This document shows, in pieces, positions 1-6,414 of a stretch of 6,414 nt of DNA; within the stretch, counting starts at the first letter, position 1; each line of letters opens with the position of its first letter. Under the pieces are notes generated by a model that had not been told where the DNA came from, made no database searches, and saw only the letters and a program-made list of their open reading frames with translations. A program made the position numbers and the translations under genes. The DNA comes from Cyclobacteriaceae bacterium. Lineage in GTDB: Bacteria; Bacteroidota; Bacteroidia; Cytophagales; Cyclobacteriaceae. The DNA lies in assembly GCA_028289505.1 (NCBI GenBank), contig JANQPK010000264.1, positions 1 to 6,414 of the forward strand, given 5' to 3'.

Positions 1-1226
1 GGCGGGCCAGCCCTGACGGTGGCAGCATTCATACCTACCCTGACATGGATCCCACCTGGTATCCCAAGCAATATCGATATGCGCCCTACATTGCGGAAAC
101 CGGTATGCACAGCATTACCGATCCGGCCGGCTTGTACCAGGTGATCAACCCTGATGAGTTTAAAGATCTGGGGAATATGTATTCTGATGAATTCGTTGCC
201 GGACACCCTGATTTTATTCACCATTTTGTGGAGTTTAACCCGGCCAGGGTACCACGCATGTTGAGCAGGGCCTCACATGTTGATAATATGGCCAATCCCT
301 CGTTGGAGTCCATTGCAGAAGCTACCCAAGTAGGAGCAGGGGAGTTTTACCAGGTGATGTCCGAACAGGTACAAGCCAATTACCCCGTAACCACCGGACT
401 GATGCCCTGGGTGTTCAAAAGACCCTGGCCGGTGGTGTCTGCCATTCACCTGGTGGATGGATTTGGTCAGCCGTCGGCCCCTTATTATTTCCTGAAAAGA
501 ACCTATCAAAACCTGCGTGTGATGTGTCAGTTGCCCCGTTTGTTATGGAAGGCGGGTGAGACCATTGACATAGAAGCCAAAGTACTCAATGTGTCAGCCG
601 GAACGGATCTAAAAAAGGCCACGATAAAAGTGCAGGTGATTAATGACCGCTTTGAGCAATTGGCCATGTTGACCTCAACTCTGAACATTAATCCTGAACC
701 ATCGGTCTCCGGACAAAAAATGGGCACTTATACTTTGCCTACAGATTACCATAACCGCCATTTCTTCATAGTAGCCGAATTGTACGACGAGGTGGGTAAT
801 CTTTTATCAAGAGCTGACTATTGGCCCCGCACCATTCCCCAAATGGAGGATCAGGCTTTTTATGATCAGTACACTTCTGAACCTGTCGCATGGCCCACTT
901 TGACCGATGGTCCGTGGCTGAAACCGGTGGTAGGCAAAGTAAAAACCAAATTGACTGCCAAACTATTGCAACAACAGTCAAACAGCGGATTGACCAACCT
1001 GGAAGTAGAGATTAGCAACATAGGTAAGCAGCCTTGTTTCATGACCAATATTAATATTGAAGGATCGGGACGACAGTTTGTTTGTGATGATAATTTTTTC
1101 TGGTTAGCTCCTGCGGAGACCCGGAAAGTAGCGGTTCGTGTGCAGTGGGATGATGGGATTAAACCTGATAGGGCGAAGCTGAAAGTCGATGGGTGGAATA
1201 GTAATAAGATAACCATCAAACTTTAA
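1..1226 (+). CDS. Glycoside hydrolase family 2 exo-beta-glycosidase, beta-mannosidase / exo-glucosaminidase-like (C-terminal part, 5' partial)
   Basis: The reading frame is open from base 3 (before the first Met at 45) to the TAA at 1224-1226, so the gene starts left of the window. The upstream codons give SPDGGSIHT, which belongs to the GH2 barrel. Counting from the Met at 45, YIAETGMHS (residues 15-23) matches the SEFGMQS-type strand of GH2 beta-mannosidases. Glu18 (bases 96-98) is therefore the likely nucleophile; the acid/base Glu lies outside the window. Residues 117-152 (GLMPWVFKRPWPVVS, then YYFLKR) match the conserved Trp-rich end of the barrel. Residues of about 157-260 and 300-393 look like Ig-like beta-sandwich domains, and FFWLAPAETR near residue 351 resembles the LLPGE segment at the end of this family. 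The enzyme would release a terminal beta-linked sugar in the periplasm or at the cell surface. Sugar specificity (mannose, glucosamine, galactose or uronic acid) cannot be told. The next gene starts 3 bp downstream. Confidence 0.88.
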   Translation, partial: RASPDGGSIHTYPDMDPTWYPKQYRYAPYIAETGMHSITDPAGLYQVINPDEFKDLGNMYSDEFVAGHPDFIHHFVEFNPARVPRMLSRASHVDNMANPSLESIAEATQVGAGEFYQVMSEQVQANYPVTTGLMPWVFKRPWPVVSAIHLVDGFGQPSAPYYFLKRTYQNLRVMCQLPRLLWKAGETIDIEAKVLNVSAGTDLKKATIKVQVINDRFEQLAMLTSTLNINPEPSVSGQKMGTYTLPTDYHNRHFFIVAELYDEVGNLLSRADYWPRTIPQMEDQAFYDQYTSEPVAWPTLTDGPWLKPVVGKVKTKLTAKLLQQQSNSGLTNLEVEISNIGKQPCFMTNINIEGSGRQFVCDDNFFWLAPAETRKVAVRVQWDDGIKPDRAKLKVDGWNSNKITIKL

Positions 1227-1229
1227 CAT

Positions 1230-2999
1230 TTGCTAGTGGTCATCCGGTTGATATTAATCCTGTTTTTGCCTTTACTTTTTCTGGCTTGTACTCAAGATAA
1301 TGATGAGCCCAATCCACCTAACATCTTGCTTATACTTTCCGATGATCAGGGTTGGGGCGATGTAGGCTATAATGGCAACCAGTTGTTGGAAACACCTAAC
1401 CTTGATCATTTGGCTGCCACTGGGGTGGTATTCAATCGCTTTTACGTTAACCCGGTTTGTGCCCCCAGTCGGGCTGCTATACTTACCGGAAAATACGCTT
1501 TTCGCACGGGGGTGGTAGGGGTTTCAGGGGGATACGAAAACCTGGACAGTGAGGAGATTACCATGGGAGATATATTCCAGCAGGCTGGGTACCGCACTGG
1601 TATTTTCGGGAAATGGCATAATGGCAGGGCTCATTCGCAGAAACCCAATCAGCAGGGATTTGATGAATTCCTGGGATTTTGTTCCGGGGGAATCGGTAAT
1701 TATTTCGATCCAAATTTAGAGTGGAACGGGAAGGAGGCCCAGACTAAAGGTTATATAGCGGATATATTGACCGACAGTGCGATGCACTTTATCACCGGAG
1801 CCTATCAAATGGGAACTCCCTTTTTCTGTTATCTCCCATACAATACCCCGCACACTCCCATCCAGATAACAGATAGCCTTTTTGATAAATATAAAGATAA
1901 GGGCCTGAACGCTGCCACCGCAGGCATTTATGGAATGATTGACAATCTGGATTGGAATGTAGGCCGCTTGATATCTCACTTGGACCAACTGGGTATCAGG
2001 GGGAACACCCTGGTAGTATTTCTTAGCGATAATGGACCAATTAAGGGCCGCTACAACGGTGAATTAAAAGGGTACAAGGGTAGCCTGCATGAAGGGGGAG
2101 TGCGGGTTCCATGTGTGATGAACCTACCCGGGAGATTGGAGCCGGCTAAGATCGAGAGGCTAGCTGCCCATGTGGACCTGTTGCCTACCTTTTTGCAATT
2201 CGCCGATATTGACTACACCATCGAGTCAGATGGCTGCAGTCTGTGGCCCCTGATTAAGGGTAAACCATGGCCTAATAGGCAACTGGTGACCATGAAACAA
2301 ACCTCCAGGCAAAAACAGCAGTCTGGTAGTACGGTGGAATTTTCCATTCGCACGGACTCAACCTTGGTTGTTGAAAGCGCAGACGGGGATGCAGGGTACG
2401 ATTTAGTACAGGATCCAGGGCAGCAGCAACCACTTTCGTTGGATCTGCTTCCTGTGGGATTAGTGGAAAGCAAAGATAGCCTGCACGCAATTCTTGATGT
2501 GACAGATTTCCGTCCCCAACCACTACCCATGGGTGAACCAGGAGCAAACCAGCAGGTTTTCTATGCAGATGAAGGCCATGCAACCGGTCATGTGGAATAC
2601 TATAAAGGATTTGGCTATAATTCAGACTGGTTTACTTATTGGAGTACCGAGATTGACAGTATCTACTGGCATGTGAACAACAAATCACCGGCAACATACC
2701 ATGCGTCGTTGTTGCTGAACTGCAACCAGGAAGCGGTAGGCAGCAGTATCACGCTGAAGGTGCCCGGGCAGCAGGCAAGTGCTGAAATAACCGAATCTTT
2801 TCTAGGACCTATTTACCAGACACAGGATAGGGTTATTTCCAAAGGGTGGTCATCATTGCGAAAACCCTGGAAAGAATATTCGATTGGAGATTTTAATATT
2901 AAGCCAGGAATTCACAGTATTAGCTTTCATTTAGAAAGTATCAGAAACTCCGAAGCTATGTTTGAAGTTAGGGGCTTGAAACTTATGAAGATCGACTAA
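1230..2999 (+). CDS. Lipoprotein S1-family sulfatase with extra C-terminal domain
   Basis: This enzyme hydrolyses sulfate esters using a formylglycine made from Cys77 in the motif CAPSR (bases 1458-1472), which is followed by AAILTGK. Other active-site residues seen are Asp38-Asp39 (LSDDQGWGD), Lys128 and His130 (GKWH), His208 (NTPHTP), Asp267-Asn268 (SDNGP) and Lys283 before HEGGVRVP. The N-terminus is a hydrophobic segment ending LFLAC with Cys20, followed by acidic TQDNDE; this suggests a lipoprotein, possibly exported to the surface. The sulfatase fold appears to end near residue 400 (GYDLVQDPG). Residues of about 437-589 form an added domain, probably a beta-sandwich, which makes the protein longer than its two sulfatase neighbours. 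There is no ATG before the signal peptide: the only starts after the upstream stop are TTG 1230 and GTG 1236, and GTG is equally possible. No clear ribosome-binding site is seen. KWHNG replaces the commoner KWHLG. The natural substrate is unknown. Confidence 0.9.
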   Translation: MLVVIRLILILFLPLLFLACTQDNDEPNPPNILLILSDDQGWGDVGYNGNQLLETPNLDHLAATGVVFNRFYVNPVCAPSRAAILTGKYAFRTGVVGVSGGYENLDSEEITMGDIFQQAGYRTGIFGKWHNGRAHSQKPNQQGFDEFLGFCSGGIGNYFDPNLEWNGKEAQTKGYIADILTDSAMHFITGAYQMGTPFFCYLPYNTPHTPIQITDSLFDKYKDKGLNAATAGIYGMIDNLDWNVGRLISHLDQLGIRGNTLVVFLSDNGPIKGRYNGELKGYKGSLHEGGVRVPCVMNLPGRLEPAKIERLAAHVDLLPTFLQFADIDYTIESDGCSLWPLIKGKPWPNRQLVTMKQTSRQKQQSGSTVEFSIRTDSTLVVESADGDAGYDLVQDPGQQQPLSLDLLPVGLVESKDSLHAILDVTDFRPQPLPMGEPGANQQVFYADEGHATGHVEYYKGFGYNSDWFTYWSTEIDSIYWHVNNKSPATYHASLLLNCNQEAVGSSITLKVPGQQASAEITESFLGPIYQTQDRVISKGWSSLRKPWKEYSIGDFNIKPGIHSISFHLESIRNSEAMFEVRGLKLMKID

Positions 3000-3007
3000 C
3001 AACTATT

Positions 3008-4465
3008 ATGAGGTACATCCTTATCATATTTATAAGTATTGCCATATTCGCATGTGGCTCAAAGGATTCCCTTGATAATTTCACGAACCCCAAACCAAAC
3101 GTGCTCTTCATCACCATTGACGACCTTAGGCCACAATTAGGTTGCTATGGTGATACCGTCATTCAAGCTCCCAACATCGACCGGCTGGCCTCCAGAGGTC
3201 TAGTATTTCAAAAAGCCTATTGCCAGTATGCCTTATGCGGCCCCTCCCGATCTTCATTTTTGACAGGCTTACGCCCTGAAACTACGAAAGTGTATGATTT
3301 GCATCGCACCCTCAGGGATTATGATCCCGCTCTGGTCACCTTGCCGCAATTGTTCAAGAACAACGGCTATCAGACCCATGGTCTTTTTAAAGTATTCCAT
3401 GTAGTGGGATTTGACCCGGCCCTTTTTGGCAACAAAGACGATGCTGAAAGTTGGTCCGATGGCGCCCAGTGGATTCCCTCCAGGTCGGCCTGGGGTCCGC
3501 AAGGTGACAGCATCTACCAGTCCAGTAAACGGGCCTGCCTGGCTAAAGGTGAAATTGGCTATGGTAATATTCCTCGGAGTTATGCCCTGGAAGCGCCGGA
3601 AATTCCGGATAGTCTTTTAAGCGATGGGGAGATGGCTTTGGAAGCTATTCGCAGACTGCGTTCTTATGGTAACCAGCCCTTCTTTTTGGCCACTGGCTTC
3701 TATCACCCGCATTTGCCTTTTGTGGCACCTAAAAAGTATTGGGACTTGTATGATTCAACCGATATCGTGCTTCCCCAAAATCAATACCTGCCAAAAGATG
3801 CTCCTCCTTATGTGGCGCTTAACACCAATGAATTGAGAAGTTACCCGGACATTCCTGACCAGGGTGAATTCAGCGATTCCCTCAAAAGAAAGCTACTGCA
3901 TGGTTATATGGCTTCTATCAGTTATGTGGATGTGCAGGTAGGATTGATCCTGGATGAACTGGAGCGGCTTGGTTTGCACCAAAATACCATCGTGGTACTG
4001 CTGGGTGACCATGGCTACCAAATAGGCGAGCATAACCACTGGTGCAAAAAGCACTGCAATTTTGAAATGGCCACCCGGGTACCACTGATTATAGCTTATC
4101 CCGGTCAGAAGTCTGGCGGACAAGCCACAGAGTCTTTGGTAGAACTGCTTGACCTGTATCCAACTTTAGCGGAACTAGCAGGTCTGCAGCCACCGGATTA
4201 CCTGGAAGGACAAAGCCTGGTGCCCATTCTAGAGGATCCAAATTCAGAGATCCACCAGGCAGCGGTTAGCAGTTATCGGATGGGAGGAAGACACGGAACC
4301 TCTTTTCGCACTCAAGATATTCGTTTTACTAGCTGGGAAAAGCAGGGAGAAGAAACGAACTATGAGTTGTACGATCACCAAATTGATCCTGATGAGAACG
4401 TAAATCGGGCGGGATGGCTTGAGTATCAAGACATGAGGAGAGCGCTTGAAACATATTCCCCATGA
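3008..4465 (+). CDS. Lipoprotein sulfatase, iduronate-2-sulfatase-like (S1_7 type)
   Basis: This is a sulfatase with the formylglycine motif CGPSR at Cys77 (codon 3236-3238), followed by SSFLTG. It resembles the iduronate-2-sulfatase branch in TIDDLRPQLGCYG (Asp38-Asp39), FKVFH (Lys128, His131), PHLPF (His235), GDHGYQIGEH (Asp334-His335) and the WCKK...NFEMATRVP block (Lys347 or Lys348). In Bacteroidota this branch is common in loci for algal sulfated polysaccharides, so the name need not mean that iduronate is the substrate. A short signal peptide ends IFAC (Cys16), which indicates a lipoprotein. The C-terminus closes with the usual NYELYDHQIDPDE segment, so the protein looks full length at 485 residues. 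The start is ATG 3008, 8 bp after the previous stop, with no obvious Shine-Dalgarno sequence. Two local oddities are FYHPHLPF, where Lys usually precedes PH, and what appears to be one extra residue in WCKKHCNFE. The S1_7 assignment is from motif memory, not a search. Confidence 0.9.
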   Translation: MRYILIIFISIAIFACGSKDSLDNFTNPKPNVLFITIDDLRPQLGCYGDTVIQAPNIDRLASRGLVFQKAYCQYALCGPSRSSFLTGLRPETTKVYDLHRTLRDYDPALVTLPQLFKNNGYQTHGLFKVFHVVGFDPALFGNKDDAESWSDGAQWIPSRSAWGPQGDSIYQSSKRACLAKGEIGYGNIPRSYALEAPEIPDSLLSDGEMALEAIRRLRSYGNQPFFLATGFYHPHLPFVAPKKYWDLYDSTDIVLPQNQYLPKDAPPYVALNTNELRSYPDIPDQGEFSDSLKRKLLHGYMASISYVDVQVGLILDELERLGLHQNTIVVLLGDHGYQIGEHNHWCKKHCNFEMATRVPLIIAYPGQKSGGQATESLVELLDLYPTLAELAGLQPPDYLEGQSLVPILEDPNSEIHQAAVSSYRMGGRHGTSFRTQDIRFTSWEKQGEETNYELYDHQIDPDENVNRAGWLEYQDMRRALETYSP

Positions 4466-4511
4466 TCACATAAAAGCCCGGTATTAAAACAAGGGTAATT
4501 AATAACTAATT

Positions 4512-4542
4512 TTTGCTAATCCCCAATTGCATATTATATTGA
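4512..4542 (+). promoter_or_regulatory. Weak candidate Bacteroidota-type promoter before the third sulfatase
   Basis: The gap at 4466-4559 is the only sizeable one between genes in the window and is AT-rich. It holds TTTG (4512-4515), then 19 bp, then TATATTGA (4535-4542). This partly resembles the Bacteroidota primary promoter pattern TTTG, about 19 bp, TAnnTTTG, but the second box matches only four of six fixed positions. Transcription from it would begin shortly before the ATG at 4560, which fits that start rather than the earlier ones. AT-rich sequence gives such matches by chance, so this is only a candidate. Confidence 0.2.
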
Positions 4543-4559
4543 TGAATTACCCATTTGCT

Positions 4560-5969
4560 ATGAAACTCACCTGTTTGGAAAAATTACCTCTAATAGCTAT
4601 AATATACCTTGCTGTAGTTTTTGGCTGTCAGCCCAATCAACCTAACCAGGAGTTGGGTCAGCAAAAGGATACCCCACCGAATGTGGTGCTTATCTTCCTG
4701 GATGATGGCGCATATGATGATTTCGAACCTTTTGGCAGGCCCTTGTACCCTACACCACATGTAAAGGAACTGGCCAATGAGGGTACTAGTTATTTTAATT
4801 TTCATGTACCACAGGCTATCTGCTCAGCTTCCAGGGCTGCCTTATTAACCGGATGTTATCCAGGACGTACCAAGGTGTTTGGCGCCCATGCGCCTACCGC
4901 CAAGGGTTTGGACCCTTCCTATGCCACTCTGGGTGAAATCCTGAAAGCACAGGGATACGTCACCGCCTGTTTTGGAAAATGGCATATGGGTGACCAGGAA
5001 GACACCCGTTCACATGCCCGCGGATTTGATGAAACTGCCGGGCTGATGTATTCAAATGACATGTGGAAGTATCACCCGGAGAATCCGGATTATTGGGGTC
5101 AATGGCCGTTGCAGTATTGGGAAAACGGAGAGATCACCATTGATTCGGTGGATCAGGAAGACCAGAAAATGTTGTCAACCTGGTATACTGAGAAGACGGT
5201 GGATTTTATTAATCGGCATCGGGATCGGCCATTCTTCGTTTATGTACCACACTCTATGCCGCATGTGCCTATTTTTTGCAGCGATAAATTTGAAGGAAAA
5301 TCGGGTACTGGTCTTTACGGAGATGTTATGATGGAATTGGACTGGTCAGTGGGTCAGATCAATCAGGCGGTTAAGGACAATGGGTTAGAGCAGAACACCG
5401 TGTTTATTTTCATTGGTTCTGACAACGGTCCCTGGTTGTCCTATGGAGATCATGCCGGTATAACCCCATATCGAGAAGGAAAGGGTACCAGTTTCGAAGG
5501 AGGCCTGAGAAATCCTTGCATTATAAAATATCCTGGTCAGTTACCTGCCGGTGGTGAGTCGCACAAAATGTTTGCTTCCATAGACATAGTTCCGATCATT
5601 TGCGGCTTAACTAACAGTAAGTTGCCTGAGAATGAGATCGACGGCAAAGATGTTTGGAATTATTTAATCGGAGATGATATTGCAAACCCACACGCCTATT
5701 ACGCTTTTTCAAATGGAACAGAGTTCCAGGGAGTCATTAGCGGTGATGGCAGCTGGAAACTGCATATACCGCATCAATACCGAACTGTTGAGAAAGGTGG
5801 AATGGGAGGCTTGCCAGGGAAGTATGTACAATACCAGATCGACACTGCGTTGTTCGATCTAATCCATGATCCCTTCGAAAAAGGGGATGTGAAGGAGGTG
5901 TATCCTGAGATCACCAATGAGTTGCTAGAACTGGCCGCTCAACATCAAAGCAGGTTTTACAGTGAATAA
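4560..5969 (+). CDS. Lipoprotein sulfatase, arylsulfatase-A-like, CSASR active site
   Basis: With the start at ATG 4560 the protein has 469 residues and begins with a signal peptide ending VVFGC (Cys23), followed by a Gln/Asn/Pro-rich linker; a lipoprotein is likely. In-frame ATG 4542 and TTG 4527 lie upstream but add residues before the charged n-region, so 4560 is preferred. The formylglycine site is Cys88 in CSASR (codon 4821-4823), followed by AALLTG. Ala replaces the usual Pro, a variation within the known C-x-(P/A)-x-R pattern. Other active-site residues are Asp48-Asp49 (FLDDG), Lys140 and His142 (GKWHMGDQ), His235 (SMPHVPI), Asp288-Asn289 (GSDNGP) and Lys308 before SFEGGLRNP. The YSNDMW segment near residue 164 is typical of arylsulfatase-A-like members. 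The C-terminus has the usual LFDLIHDPFE closure with no added domain. It presumably removes a sulfate at a position different from those handled by the two upstream sulfatases; the substrate is unknown. Confidence 0.9.
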   Translation: MKLTCLEKLPLIAIIYLAVVFGCQPNQPNQELGQQKDTPPNVVLIFLDDGAYDDFEPFGRPLYPTPHVKELANEGTSYFNFHVPQAICSASRAALLTGCYPGRTKVFGAHAPTAKGLDPSYATLGEILKAQGYVTACFGKWHMGDQEDTRSHARGFDETAGLMYSNDMWKYHPENPDYWGQWPLQYWENGEITIDSVDQEDQKMLSTWYTEKTVDFINRHRDRPFFVYVPHSMPHVPIFCSDKFEGKSGTGLYGDVMMELDWSVGQINQAVKDNGLEQNTVFIFIGSDNGPWLSYGDHAGITPYREGKGTSFEGGLRNPCIIKYPGQLPAGGESHKMFASIDIVPIICGLTNSKLPENEIDGKDVWNYLIGDDIANPHAYYAFSNGTEFQGVISGDGSWKLHIPHQYRTVEKGGMGGLPGKYVQYQIDTALFDLIHDPFEKGDVKEVYPEITNELLELAAQHQSRFYSE

Positions 5970-6414
5970 TCTTCACTACGGGTTAATCGCGGTAGTACTA
6001 GCCACAGTTCTGAAATGTGCACCAGATCAAGGCTCCCAGCAAATTGCCATTCCTGAGAATTACTCAAATCTTTGTGCCACCTGCCATGGAGAAGATCTAA
6101 AGGGGGGGTTGGCCCAAAGCCTGATTGATGGATCCTGGCAGTTTGGGGCTCGAGACTCCGACCTGTTTCGCTCCATAAAATTTGGACATCCACAGTTTGG
6201 CATGCCAAGTTGGGGCGCTGTTTTAGAGGATCAACAGATTCGGGATTTGGTCACTTTTATCCGTAGTCGCGAAGACAAATCCGGTGCTGTCAGACCTCCG
6301 TTGCCTGAAGTTTTGGAAACCCTGGATTATCAAGTCAAGGTGGAAACCTTAACCGAGGAAATTGAGACTCCCTGGGGTATTGCCTTTCCAGATGAAAATA
6401 CTGTTCTAGTCACG
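5962..6414 (+). CDS. Secreted c-type cytochrome fused to PQQ-dependent sugar dehydrogenase-like domain (3' partial)
   Basis: The frame is open from GTG 5962 to the right edge (151 codons). GTG 5962 is the only usual start after the in-frame stop at 5926; an AGG at 5952-5954 could serve as a weak ribosome-binding site. The gene overlaps the sulfatase stop by 8 bp, which suggests translational coupling. A hydrophobic leader (residues about 6-17) ends VLKC at Cys19; Lys just before Cys is unusual for a lipobox, so lipoprotein status is uncertain. A class I cytochrome c domain follows: haem motif CATCHG (Cys38, Cys41, His42) and FGMPSWG with Met81 as likely axial ligand, ending near residue 103. 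After a Pro-rich linker, residues of about 122-151 (VETLTEEIETPWGIAF, then VLVT) match the first blade of the glucose/sorbosone dehydrogenase beta-propeller. Such enzymes oxidise sugars with PQQ, and the cytochrome would carry the electrons. The catalytic part is outside the window, so the dehydrogenase call is less sure than the cytochrome. Confidence 0.8.
   Translation, partial: MNNLHYGLIAVVLATVLKCAPDQGSQQIAIPENYSNLCATCHGEDLKGGLAQSLIDGSWQFGARDSDLFRSIKFGHPQFGMPSWGAVLEDQQIRDLVTFIRSREDKSGAVRPPLPEVLETLDYQVKVETLTEEIETPWGIAFPDENTVLVT

Noticed and set aside
866..1219. Minus-strand open frame of 117 codons opposite the GH2 gene
   Set aside because: It lies wholly within a well-supported coding region on the other strand and its translation shows no recognisable domain.
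1224..1232. Possible stop-codon readthrough making a GH2-sulfatase fusion
   Set aside because: The sulfatase begins with its own signal peptide, which would be out of place inside a fusion, so two separate genes is the simpler reading.
2213..2583. Two overlapping minus-strand open frames opposite the first sulfatase
   Set aside because: Both are antisense to conserved sulfatase sequence, overlap each other in different frames and show no motif.
3411..3836. Two shifted + strand open frames inside the second sulfatase
   Set aside because: They sit inside a complete sulfatase with conserved motifs on both sides, so they are frame shadows.
4497..4515. AATTA/TAATT inverted repeat followed by a T run, considered as a terminator
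   Set aside because: The stem is only five A/T pairs with no GC, too weak for a credible intrinsic terminator.
5957..6208. Minus-strand open frame over the end of the third sulfatase and the cytochrome start
   Set aside because: The + strand frame here has a clear CATCHG haem motif and axial Met; the antisense product has no recognisable feature.
1..6414. CRISPR array, tRNA, rRNA, insertion sequence or attachment site
   Set aside because: Nearly all of the window is coding; no direct repeat series, terminal inverted repeats, transposase or RNA-gene signature was seen on either strand.

Overview
The window reads as part of a polysaccharide-degradation locus from a member of the Bacteroidota, probably marine or otherwise exposed to sulfated algal or animal glycans. 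This rests on several signs: moderate GC, tightly packed genes all on the + strand, little Shine-Dalgarno signal, alternative start codons, and several secreted proteins that begin with a lipoprotein signal peptide. No SusC/SusD pair, regulator or transporter is visible here, so calling it a PUL is an inference from the enzyme mix. No genus can be named from the sequence.

Layout, left to right. (1) Bases 1-1226: the C-terminal part of a family GH2 exo-beta-glycosidase of the beta-mannosidase / exo-glucosaminidase type, cut by the left edge. It keeps the nucleophile region, the end of the barrel and Ig-like C-terminal domains. (2) 1230-2999: a lipoprotein S1-family sulfatase with a CAPSR active-site motif and an extra C-terminal domain of about 150 residues. 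(3) 3008-4465: a second lipoprotein sulfatase of the iduronate-2-sulfatase-like type, with a CGPSR motif. (4) 4560-5969: a third lipoprotein sulfatase, arylsulfatase-A-like, with a CSASR motif. (5) 5962 to the right edge: the N-terminus of a secreted c-type cytochrome fused in frame to what looks like a PQQ-dependent sugar (glucose/sorbosone-type) dehydrogenase.

Gaps between genes are 3 bp, 8 bp, about 94 bp and an 8-bp overlap, so the genes are probably co-transcribed; the 94-bp gap could hold an internal promoter. A reasonable working model is that the three different sulfatases strip sulfate esters at different positions of one glycan. The GH2 enzyme then trims exposed sugars, and the cytochrome-dehydrogenase may oxidise a released sugar and pass electrons to the respiratory chain. 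The substrate cannot be decided from sequence reading alone.

Nothing here is an obviously new class of system. The most unusual points are the dehydrogenase translationally coupled to a sulfatase gene, the extra C-terminal domain on the first sulfatase, and the co-occurrence of three clearly different sulfatase subtypes.
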